Positions 7,535 to 13,853 of a stretch of 15,215 nt of DNA are shown here, piece after piece; positions within the stretch are counted from its first letter, which is position 1, and each line of letters opens with the position of its first letter. A program made the translations under genes and the position numbers. The stretch covers positions 1-15,215 of the forward strand of contig CAYTNY010000052.1 of assembly GCA_964439215.1 (NCBI GenBank). The letters are read 5' to 3'. Source of the DNA: CAYTNY01 sp964439215. Lineage in GTDB: Bacteria; Oederibacteriota; PGYV01; CAYTNY01. The notes under the pieces were generated by a model. The model had not been told where the DNA came from. It saw only the letters and a program-made list of their open reading frames with translations, and did no database searches.

Positions 7535-9700
7535 ATGAAAACAGCCATAATACATAATGAAGATATGTCAGGCGTAATAAACCGTTTTGGGATCCAGAAT
7601 AAGGAAATATACAACTACAAAACCGTGCAGCGCGTTGCGGATGCGCTTGAAAAGGGCGGCCATAATGTAAAGATAATTGACGGCAACATGTACTTTATTG
7701 AGGCGCTGCAGGAATTCATGCCGCGTGTAATGGAAGGGGAAAGAATGGGCATGGTTTTCAATATGGCTTACGGCATACAGGGAGAGAGCCGTTATACCCA
7801 CCTGCCTTCAATGATGGAGATGCTGGGGATCCCATACGTGGGTTCCTCTCCCGCGGGGCACGCTCTTGCCCTTGACAAGATCATAACAAAAATAATAATG
7901 CAGAAACATAATATACCGACCCCTGAGTTTTGGGTCTTTTCCACGGGCAGCGAGAATATGTCCGATATAATTTATCCCGTAATAGTAAAACCAAAAATGG
8001 AAGCTGTATCTTACGGATTAAAAATAGCGGAAAACGAAAAAGATTTAAGGGAATCTGTCAGATTTATAATTTCTGAATTCAAACAGCAGGCATTGGTGGA
8101 GCATTTTATACGCGGCAGAGAATTCTGTATAGGACTTTTGGGAAACGGCGATCCCGAGGCTTTTCCTGTTCTGGAAATAGATCTTGAAGGCGATCCCAAA
8201 GCAATACAAAGCGCAGGCGACAAACTTCAAAAACCCCGCAATAAAATATGCCCCGCCCAAATACGCCCTGAAAAAGCCGCGGAAATGGTGCAGCTCAGCA
8301 AACAGGCTTTCAACGCGCTGGGGCTCAGAGATTTTTCAAGAGTTGATATAAGAATGGACGAAGATGAAAATATTTACCTTCTTGAGATAAATTCAATGGC
8401 AAGCCTGGGTGCAACAGGCTCATATGTACAGGCCGCGGCGGCCGCCGGATATGATTTCCCCGCACTGGTGAATAAAATACTTGAAGTTGCTTCTGTCAGA
8501 TATTTCTCCCAGGAAGAATTTTTTACGGAAAATAATATTCCGGGCAAAACCGGCAAAATATCGTTTCCCGTAAGAATAAGAACCTTTCTGCGCGGCAGGC
8601 AGGAACAATCCGAAAAACTTCTGTCTAAAATGATAAACATTAACAATCATACAAAAAGCATTGAAGGCGTAAATGCAATAAACCGCATTATCGGAGGCGA
8701 ACTTAAGCCTATGGGATTTTCAGAACATATTTATCCCGAAGTATCAACGGGAAACACGGTCCTGTTCTCAAATACCCCTGATAAAGAACTTGATATTCTG
8801 TTCATTGCTTTTTCCGACAGCCCGGTCACTTTTAAAAAACACCGCTCCTGTTCCTTTACGCAGCACAAAATATACGGCTCCGGGGCCTGGGAAGGAAAAG
8901 GCGGGCTCGCAGTGCTTGTTTCGGCTTTAAAAGCGCTGCGTTTCACAAAACTGCTGAAAAAAATCAAAATAGGCATACTGCTCACTCCGGATAATACCTT
9001 ATATGGTGCATATTCTGCTCCGAAAATAAAATCCATTGCTTCAGATGCAGAATACATCATTGGTTTAAGCGGTTCGGATCTGAAAGGCTCCGTAATACTT
9101 TCACGCTCCGGAGCGGCTCTTTTTGAATGCGAAGTTCATCTGATTAATCCCGAAAACTCCAAAGACGCCGCGAACGCTTCAATGCATTTCACAAAACTGC
9201 TGGCTGAAATATCATCCGTGTCTGATGAGGCAAAAGGATTGCTGGTGACCCCTTCGGACATTTCCATTGACTCTCATTTTTCTCCGCCGTTTGTCCACTG
9301 CGAATCAAAAATCAGTATAAGATTCAATAATATAAACCTTGCCCGTGAATCCGAAGATATCCTGAGAGGCGCAGCCGCGAAAATAAAAAACAAAAAAGTC
9401 AAGGTCCAGATAAGAGGCGGAATAAAAAGGCCCCCGCTTTCTGAATCCGAACAGTCGCTGGAGCTTTATTCCAGACTCAAAAAAATCGCCGCCTCTCTTG
9501 ATCTGCGGACAATAAAAGAACACCGGTGGAGCTCCACAAACATATGCTTTGCGCCGCAGGACAAAGCAGTAATAGACGGACTCGGGCCCATAGGCACCGC
9601 GTCAAAAGAAGATGACGAATATATACTCCGGCACAGCCTGCTTGACAGATCTGCTTTGCTTGCCGTTCTTCTGAACGAAATCAGAAAAAACAGATCCTGA
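7535..9700 (+). CDS. D-Ala-D-Ala-ligase-like ATP-grasp enzyme fused to degenerate M20 peptidase domain
   Basis: This 721-residue two-domain protein probably joins a carboxylate to an amine using ATP. Residues 1-320 follow the D-Ala-D-Ala ligase plan: VFNMAYGIQGE, GIPYVGSS, the ATP-site VIVKPKMEAVSYG, and metal residues Asp271, Glu284 and Asn286 in VDIRMDED and LLEINS. The usual substrate-loop EGSS is EAVS and the usual INTxPG is INSMASLG, so the substrate is unlikely to be two D-alanines. Residues about 360-721 match M20 (ArgE/carboxypeptidase G2) by layout (IYGSGAWEGKGGLAVL, LTPDNTLYG, DGLGPIG...DDEYI), but metal ligands are replaced: His by Phe426, bridging Asp by Glu453, Glu-Glu by Asn487-Thr488, final His by Lys691. 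It is therefore likely non-catalytic. The frame opens at 7520, but the Ddl-like N-terminus MKTAIIHNED favours 7535; the ribosome site is weak (GATGG). Confidence 0.85.
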   Translation: MKTAIIHNEDMSGVINRFGIQNKEIYNYKTVQRVADALEKGGHNVKIIDGNMYFIEALQEFMPRVMEGERMGMVFNMAYGIQGESRYTHLPSMMEMLGIPYVGSSPAGHALALDKIITKIIMQKHNIPTPEFWVFSTGSENMSDIIYPVIVKPKMEAVSYGLKIAENEKDLRESVRFIISEFKQQALVEHFIRGREFCIGLLGNGDPEAFPVLEIDLEGDPKAIQSAGDKLQKPRNKICPAQIRPEKAAEMVQLSKQAFNALGLRDFSRVDIRMDEDENIYLLEINSMASLGATGSYVQAAAAAGYDFPALVNKILEVASVRYFSQEEFFTENNIPGKTGKISFPVRIRTFLRGRQEQSEKLLSKMININNHTKSIEGVNAINRIIGGELKPMGFSEHIYPEVSTGNTVLFSNTPDKELDILFIAFSDSPVTFKKHRSCSFTQHKIYGSGAWEGKGGLAVLVSALKALRFTKLLKKIKIGILLTPDNTLYGAYSAPKIKSIASDAEYIIGLSGSDLKGSVILSRSGAALFECEVHLINPENSKDAANASMHFTKLLAEISSVSDEAKGLLVTPSDISIDSHFSPPFVHCESKISIRFNNINLARESEDILRGAAAKIKNKKVKVQIRGGIKRPPLSESEQSLELYSRLKKIAASLDLRTIKEHRWSSTNICFAPQDKAVIDGLGPIGTASKEDDEYILRHSLLDRSALLAVLLNEIRKNRS

Positions 9701-9702
9701 TA

Positions 9703-11322
9703 ATGAATATAAAAAAAATAGAATCTTCATTTTCTCCGGATACCAAAGGAAAGTTTTCAGAATCCGAAAACGGAATGGTCTCATCGGCCCATCCCGCTGC
9801 CTCCGCGGCCGGGGCCTTAATGCTGAAAAAAGGCGGCAACGCGGTGGACGCCGCAATTGCCGCAGCCTTTACTCTGGGAGTATGCGAACCTCAGGCTTCC
9901 GGGCTGGGCGGCCAGACAATGATGCTTATCAGCACCGAAAAAAAAATCATTTCCATAGACGGTTCTTCCCGGGCCCCTTCGCTTGCGCATATTTCAAAAA
10001 TAAAAAAAGAAGACAAATCAGCAGGCTACAGGGCCTCAACGGTCCCCGGCACTCCGGCGGCGCTGCTGTATACACTGAAAAAATACGGCTCACTGTCCCG
10101 CAGTATTGTTATGGAGCCGGCGCTTGCCGCGGCCTCCGGCGGTTACAAATTAACAGCGCTGCAGAGCCGCCTGCTTGAAAGAGAATCGGATAAATTCAAC
10201 AATATCCCTTCACTGTCCGGGTCAAAATACTTTCTTGACAACGGCAAAGCGTTTCCGGCCGGGCATTTATTTAAACAGCCGGATCTTGCCAATACCCTGA
10301 AAATGATAATTGACGGCGGCATAAATGAGTTTTACAGAGGCCGGATAGCTTCTATTATAGATGCGGATATGAAGGAAAACAAGGGATTTTTAAGGGCCGA
10401 TGACCTTGCACTTCCTCCTATGCCCATAGAGAGAAAGCCGCTCAAAAAAGATTTCAGAGGGATGACTGTTTTTACCATGCCGCCCCCGGGTTCCGGGAGA
10501 ACCCTTCTTTTCACTCTTCTTATGGCCGATCAGGTGCCTCGAGAGATTCTTTCTTCGGATCAGAAAAATTATATCCGGCTGATGTGCGAGATCTTCCGCC
10601 AGGCCCTTCTTGAGCGTTCTGACAGGCCGTTTGACCCTAATTTTTTCCCGCAGGTAAACGAAAAAATGCTTACAAAAAAGCATGCGGAAAAAACCATAAA
10701 AAAAATATTTTCCGAGATTGACCGGACACTGCTTCCTGTAATTGAAACCCCTGACGAAACAGCCGGAGAAACAACTCATCTTTCAGTTATAGACAAAACC
10801 GGAATGGCCGTAAGCCTGACACAGTCCATTGAAAGAGTTTACGGCAGCAAAGCGGCGGCATCAGGGCTGGGTTTTCTGTATAACAATTATCTTTTTGATT
10901 ATGAATATACTGATATTAAACATCCTTATTATCTGCGCCCCAATGCCGTTCCATGGGCAACTGTTGCCCCGTCTTTAATTTTCAGGGGAGATAGCATCTG
11001 GATGGCCGTCGGGAGCCCGGGAAGCGAAAGAATATTTTCCACAATAAGCCAGTTTCTGATAAATATTTTTGATAACAATATGCCGCTTGACGCCGCTTTA
11101 AAGCAGCCCCGGTTCCATTGTTCCCTCGGCGGCAAAGTCAGCCTGGAAGACAGATTTAATCAGGATATTTACGGTTTTCTTTCTGAAAAAGGATACAGGG
11201 TGGATAAACGGGAGCCTTATTCTTTTTATCTCGGCGCAATACACGCAGTAATAAAAAAATCATCCGGCGGTTTTCAGGGAGCCGCGGAAATACGCAGAGA
11301 CGGCGCGGCCGAGGGCATATGA
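9703..11322 (+). CDS. Gamma-glutamyltransferase-family Ntn-hydrolase without signal peptide
   Basis: A 539-residue member of the GGT family (cleaves or transfers gamma-glutamyl groups; self-processing). The nucleophile that becomes the new N-terminus of the small subunit is Thr357 in GETTHLSVID. Other family blocks are MVSSAHPAASAAG, GGNAVDAAIAAAF, SGLGGQTMMLI, MPPPGSGRT and VGSPGSERIFSTI. Known bacterial GGTs are mostly secreted; this one begins MNIKKIESSF with no hydrophobic signal, so it should act in the cytoplasm. The oxyanion/substrate block usually written SMSPT is ATVAPS here, suggesting altered specificity. It starts two bases after the ligase stop (TGATAATG) with no visible ribosome site, so translational coupling is likely. 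It overlaps the next gene by four bases. Cephalosporin acylase-like amidase activity is an alternative. Confidence 0.88.
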   Translation: MNIKKIESSFSPDTKGKFSESENGMVSSAHPAASAAGALMLKKGGNAVDAAIAAAFTLGVCEPQASGLGGQTMMLISTEKKIISIDGSSRAPSLAHISKIKKEDKSAGYRASTVPGTPAALLYTLKKYGSLSRSIVMEPALAAASGGYKLTALQSRLLERESDKFNNIPSLSGSKYFLDNGKAFPAGHLFKQPDLANTLKMIIDGGINEFYRGRIASIIDADMKENKGFLRADDLALPPMPIERKPLKKDFRGMTVFTMPPPGSGRTLLFTLLMADQVPREILSSDQKNYIRLMCEIFRQALLERSDRPFDPNFFPQVNEKMLTKKHAEKTIKKIFSEIDRTLLPVIETPDETAGETTHLSVIDKTGMAVSLTQSIERVYGSKAAASGLGFLYNNYLFDYEYTDIKHPYYLRPNAVPWATVAPSLIFRGDSIWMAVGSPGSERIFSTISQFLINIFDNNMPLDAALKQPRFHCSLGGKVSLEDRFNQDIYGFLSEKGYRVDKREPYSFYLGAIHAVIKKSSGGFQGAAEIRRDGAAEGI

Positions 11323-12119
11323 TGAAAAGAAAAAAACTCCCCCTTTTGATTTCAATACCGCACGGCGGAACGCTTGTTCCCTCGGAAATAGTGCATTCGG
11401 CCGCCCTTTCCCGCAGGGATATTTTACTCGACGGCGACGCCGAAACAGGAAAAATATTCAATTTCAGAGGAAGAGCCGCAGATATAATTGAAATGCCTTA
11501 TGCCCGCGCCATAATAGATGTAAACCGGCCTCCTTTTGACCTTCCTCCCTTAAATGAAGACGGTGCGGTTAAAACAGTCAGAGTAAACGGCCAAGCTGTT
11601 TATATAGGCGGCAAATACCCGGATACTGCGGTAATAAAAAAACTGATAAAAAAATATCACTTTAATTTCCACAGAAAAATATCCCGCAGGCTCAGCAGCA
11701 GCGTTCACAAGGCTGCATTTGACTGCCACAGCATGCTGCCCTCGGATCCGAAAACAGGAAAAGCACGCCCTCTCATATGCATAAGCAACAACGGAAACTC
11801 CCGCGGATTTTCAACACACTCGCGGGCCGCAACCTGCCCTGCACGCTGGATGAAAGAACTGCGCTCACTGTTCTCCCTGATATTTTCGGGCGAAGGTGAA
11901 ATAAGCATCAACAACCCGTTTTACGGAGGATATATAACACGCCATCACTGCGCATCCCGCGGAGTTCCATGGATACAAATAGAAATAAACCGGAGCCTCT
12001 ATCTCAATACTCCTTACTTTGATCCCCAAACCCTGAAAATTTCAGAATCACGGCTGACAGAACTCCGCGAAAGAATATACTGGGTTCTGGAAAAATTCTG
12101 CTCCCGGTTTTTCAAATAA
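11319..12119 (+). CDS. N-formylglutamate amidohydrolase-family protein
   Basis: A 266-residue zinc-type amidohydrolase of the N-formylglutamate deformylase family (HutG-like, PF05013). The characterised enzymes release glutamate from N-formylglutamate; other family members act on related acyl or peptide substrates. Visible motifs are ISIPHGGTLVPSEI (residues about 11-24), FDCHSM with Asp135 and His137, NNPFYGGYITRHH, and IQIEINRSLY with Glu222. No signal peptide. No hut genes surround it, so a histidine-degradation role is unlikely; its partners are the ATP-grasp ligase and the GGT-like protein. The start overlaps the upstream stop (ATGATG). The second ATG at 11322 has better spacing (six bases) from GAGGG at 11311-11315 and may be the true start. 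Last gene of the operon, followed at once by a strong terminator. Confidence 0.88.
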   Translation: MMKRKKLPLLISIPHGGTLVPSEIVHSAALSRRDILLDGDAETGKIFNFRGRAADIIEMPYARAIIDVNRPPFDLPPLNEDGAVKTVRVNGQAVYIGGKYPDTAVIKKLIKKYHFNFHRKISRRLSSSVHKAAFDCHSMLPSDPKTGKARPLICISNNGNSRGFSTHSRAATCPARWMKELRSLFSLIFSGEGEISINNPFYGGYITRHHCASRGVPWIQIEINRSLYLNTPYFDPQTLKISESRLTELRERIYWVLEKFCSRFFK

Positions 12120-12154
12120 AAGAACCGGCGCCAAAAAACGGCGCCGGTTCTTTT
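12118..12154. terminator. Strong bidirectional intrinsic terminator
   Basis: A perfect 12-bp GC-rich stem, AGAACCGGCGCC (12121-12132) with GGCGCCGGTTCT (12140-12151), has a 7-base loop and flanking AAA/TTT pairs. It ends the plus-strand operon and also, four bases after its stop, the minus-strand 32-codon lysine-rich ORF. Confidence 0.92.
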
Positions 12155-12157
12155 AAA

Positions 12158-12256
12158 CTATACCGTTTCTGTTTTTGCGGTTTTTTTGGTTTTCTTTTTC
12201 GTCTTCTTTTTCGGATCCGCTTTTTTTACCGTTTTTTTAACTTTCTTTTTCGCCAT
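12158..12256 (-). CDS. Tiny lysine-rich basic protein (32 aa)
   Basis: A 32-codon ORF beginning MAKKKVKKTVKKADPKKK and ending TKTAKTETV-like (last residues AKTETV). Sixteen of its 32 residues are Lys; the rest are mostly Thr, Ala and Val, with no aromatic residues or Cys. It has an excellent AAGGAG site (12265-12270) eight bases before the ATG and stops four bases before a strong terminator, so it looks like a real short gene. The composition recalls the tails of histone H1-like bacterial proteins, so nucleic-acid binding is a reasonable guess, but no family is recognised. A small GC hairpin precedes the ribosome site. Its promoter should lie in 12290-12347, where I see only a weak candidate (TTGAAT, 16 bases, TATCAG). 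Confidence 0.65.
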   Translation of the reverse strand: MAKKKVKKTVKKADPKKKTKKKTKKTAKTETV

Positions 12257-12275
12257 CTTTTTTTCTCCTTTTCCC

Positions 12276-12288
12276 GGGGCGCCGCCCC
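12276..12288 (-). promoter_or_regulatory. GC hairpin just upstream of the 32-aa ORF ribosome site
   Basis: GGGGC (12276-12280) pairs with GCCCC (12284-12288) over a 3-base loop. In the minus-strand transcript it ends five bases before the AAGGAG site. It could stabilise the mRNA 5' region or affect ribosome loading. It is short and may be incidental. Confidence 0.35.
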
Positions 12289-12347
12289 TGATATAAACTG
12301 CGTTTTTTTATTCAATTGCCGTATACACATCATAATTCCGGATTATT

Positions 12348-12381
12348 AAAAGAGAGGCCGCAAAAACAGCCTCCCTTTTTT
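12348..12381. terminator. Intrinsic terminator after the 12-aa ORF
   Basis: An 11-bp stem with one G-T pair joins AAAAGAGAGGC (12348-12358) and GCCTCCCTTTT (12369-12379) over a 10-base loop, with T-runs at both ends. On the minus strand it begins a few bases after the stop of the 12-codon ORF and would end a transcript from the promoter at 12726-12753; it also separates that unit from the 32-aa ORF. Confidence 0.8.
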
Positions 12382-12386
12382 GATTA

Positions 12387-12425
12387 TTACTTCTGCTTTG
12401 GTTTTGGTTTTTTATTCTTTGCCAT
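12387..12425 (-). CDS. Micropeptide MAKNKKPKPKQK (12 aa)
   Basis: A 12-codon ORF encoding MAKNKKPKPKQK, closed by tandem stops TAA TAA. It has a strong GGAGG ribosome site at 12433-12437, seven bases before the ATG, and a terminator a few bases after the stops. Six of the 12 residues are Lys. It shares the MAK start, lysine richness and genetic setting of the 32-aa ORF to its left. Ideal ribosome site, double stop and terminator together argue for translation despite the length; it could alternatively be a regulatory leader peptide. Function unknown. Confidence 0.5.
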   Translation of the reverse strand: MAKNKKPKPKQK

Positions 12426-12466
12426 TTTTTCGCCTCCGCACAATCCGGCATTTAAGCCGTAAAATA

Positions 12467-12480
12467 TCGGGATATCCCGA
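12467..12480. promoter_or_regulatory. 14-bp perfect palindrome
   Basis: TCGGGATATCCCGA is a perfect inverted repeat lying 42 bases upstream of the 12-aa ORF. It could be an operator for a dimeric regulator or a short hairpin (5-bp stem, ATAT loop) in the minus-strand transcript. No promoter overlaps it. Confidence 0.4.
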
Positions 12481-12484
12481 AAAA

Positions 12485-12543
12485 CTTCAGGCCTCACTTA
12501 CCTGGATTTTGATTTTGGCTTGATCCTGGCCGCTTCAGGCCTC
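12485..12543. repeat. Pair of 11-bp direct repeats
   Basis: CTTCAGGCCTC occurs at 12485-12495 and again at 12533-12543, with a 48-base period. The sequence between, read on the minus strand, encodes a short Lys/Pro/Ser-rich run (ARIKPKSKSR then TAA) reminiscent of the 12-aa peptide but with no start codon. This suggests a degraded duplicate of a micro-ORF. Confidence 0.4.
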
Positions 12544-12668
12544 CGTTTTTACCGCATTATCCTTTCTCAGAATAGACTTCATACGGTAGTTTTCTGCGCG
12601 TTTGTCCCCAAAAGTATTACCTTATCGGCGATTTGAATGGCACTGCTGACAGCCCCGACACAAAACAT
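12535..12668 (-). other. Two overlapping micro-ORFs (29 and 15 codons)
   Basis: Downstream of the strong minus-strand promoter, a 29-codon ORF (12668-12579, starting MFCVGAVSSAIQIADKV) ends in ATGA overlap with a 15-codon ORF (12582-12535, MKSILRKDNAVKTEA). Neither has a clear ribosome site, although a good GGAGG (12696-12700 on the minus strand) lies about 27 bases before the first ATG. The first has an ordinary protein-like composition and could be a leader peptide or a gene remnant. Coding status is uncertain. Confidence 0.25.
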
Positions 12669-12725
12669 ATTTATGCCGCGTTTTTTTGACTGCCACCTCC
12701 GTGTTTTTTTGATTACTTTAATAAG

Positions 12726-12753
12726 ATTATATGTTTTTATCGCCTATTGTCAA
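12726..12753 (-). promoter_or_regulatory. Near-consensus promoter just after corA, firing into the micro-ORF region
   Basis: On the minus strand a perfect TTGACA (12748-12753), a 16-base spacer and a perfect TATAAT (12726-12731). The predicted start is near 12719, only 45 bases past the corA stop. No annotatable large gene follows, so it must serve the region down to the terminator at 12348-12381, a transcript of about 370 nt. In the early transcribed region a 14-base sequence (CCGTGTTTTTTTGA on the plus strand) occurs twice with one mismatch, at 12676-12689 and 12699-12712. Confidence 0.8.
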
Positions 12754-12763
12754 TCTTTATTTT

Positions 12764-13834
12764 TCAGAACCACTTTTTACTTTTAAAATAGGCAACCATG
12801 CCCAGAACCGCAATAATCATTAAAATCAATACGCCCGGATACGCCCATGTGTATTCCAGTTCCGGCATATATTTAAAATTCATACCATATATTCCCGCAA
12901 TAAAAGTCAAAGGTATAAAAATAGTCGCTATTATGGTAAGCACCTTCATCACTTCATTCATTCTGCTGCCGGCCATTGACATATACAAATCAAATATTCC
13001 GGATACAACATCCCTGAATATTTCCACCGTTTCTCCCGCCTGAACAGCGTGTTCATACACATCTTTGTACAGGTCTTTGATATTTTCATTTATAAAATCA
13101 TTTTCCGTCCTCATAATTCTCCCCAAAACTTCCCGCAGGGGCCATATAGATTTTCTTAAAAATATAATTTCCCTTCTAACCCTGTGAATTTCACGGAGAT
13201 CCTCTTTTTCCGGGTCCTCAATAATACGGGATTCAAGATCCGCGATCCTGTCGCTCAGTTTCTCCAATACAACAAAATAATTATCAACCACAGCGTCAAT
13301 AACCGCATAAAAAAGATAGCCTTCGTCAAGACCGCGTGATCTCCATTTTGTATTTTTTATCCGCTGCTTTATTTTTTCAAATCTTTCATTTTCATTTTCA
13401 ACAAAACATATAACTTTATTTTTTTTCAAAACAACACTTATCTGCTCTATGCAAACTTCGTCTTTTTCTGCATCATACCGCATCGTCTTCATAACAACAA
13501 GAATGCCATTCTCATCAATCTCTGTCTTGGGCCTCTGCTCAATATTTGCAATATCTTCAAGCCAAAGAATATTTATGTCAAAAAGCCCGCCGATTTCTTT
13601 TATAACACTTTCATTATGGACTCCGGACACATTGATCCAGCTGATATATCCGTCTCCGGCAAATACCGCGGCATCCTTCCCCGCAACATCCTCTTTTGTT
13701 TCAAATTCCCCCGGATTATATTTCAAAACATTTATAATGCTTTTTTCTTCTTTTTTTTCCCTGCCTGTATAAATAACGGTCCCCGGCGCCTGCCCGGCTT
13801 TTTTATAAAACAACCCTTCAAAATATCTTTTCAT
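12764..13834 (-). CDS. corA: CorA-family magnesium/cobalt transporter
   Basis: A 356-residue inner-membrane divalent cation channel forming pentamers, importing Mg2+ (and Co2+/Ni2+). The long N-terminal cytoplasmic funnel, including acidic and coiled segments such as KLSDRIADLESRI, is followed by two C-terminal membrane helices. The first (IATIFIPLTFIAGIYG) ends in the diagnostic pore motif Gly-Met-Asn at 317-319. The second (PGVLILMIIAVLGMVAYF) is followed by a short basic tail, KSKKWF. The start at 13834 has a strong AGGAGGAG about four bases upstream. It begins 19 bases after purA and is probably cotranscribed from the purA promoter; no terminator is visible after it. Confidence 0.95.
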   Translation of the reverse strand: MKRYFEGLFYKKAGQAPGTVIYTGREKKEEKSIINVLKYNPGEFETKEDVAGKDAAVFAGDGYISWINVSGVHNESVIKEIGGLFDINILWLEDIANIEQRPKTEIDENGILVVMKTMRYDAEKDEVCIEQISVVLKKNKVICFVENENERFEKIKQRIKNTKWRSRGLDEGYLFYAVIDAVVDNYFVVLEKLSDRIADLESRIIEDPEKEDLREIHRVRREIIFLRKSIWPLREVLGRIMRTENDFINENIKDLYKDVYEHAVQAGETVEIFRDVVSGIFDLYMSMAGSRMNEVMKVLTIIATIFIPLTFIAGIYGMNFKYMPELEYTWAYPGVLILMIIAVLGMVAYFKSKKWF

Positions 13835-13853
13835 TTGCTCCTCCTGATTCTAT

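Noticed and set aside
12382..12720. tmRNA, RNase P RNA, SRP RNA or 6S RNA
   Set aside because: The length suits some of these, but I see no tRNA-like ends, tag-peptide context or conserved RNase P and SRP core motifs.
12637..12786. 49-codon hydrophobic plus-strand ORF
   Set aside because: No ribosome site; its hydrophobicity comes from T-rich antisense of a promoter region and the corA end.
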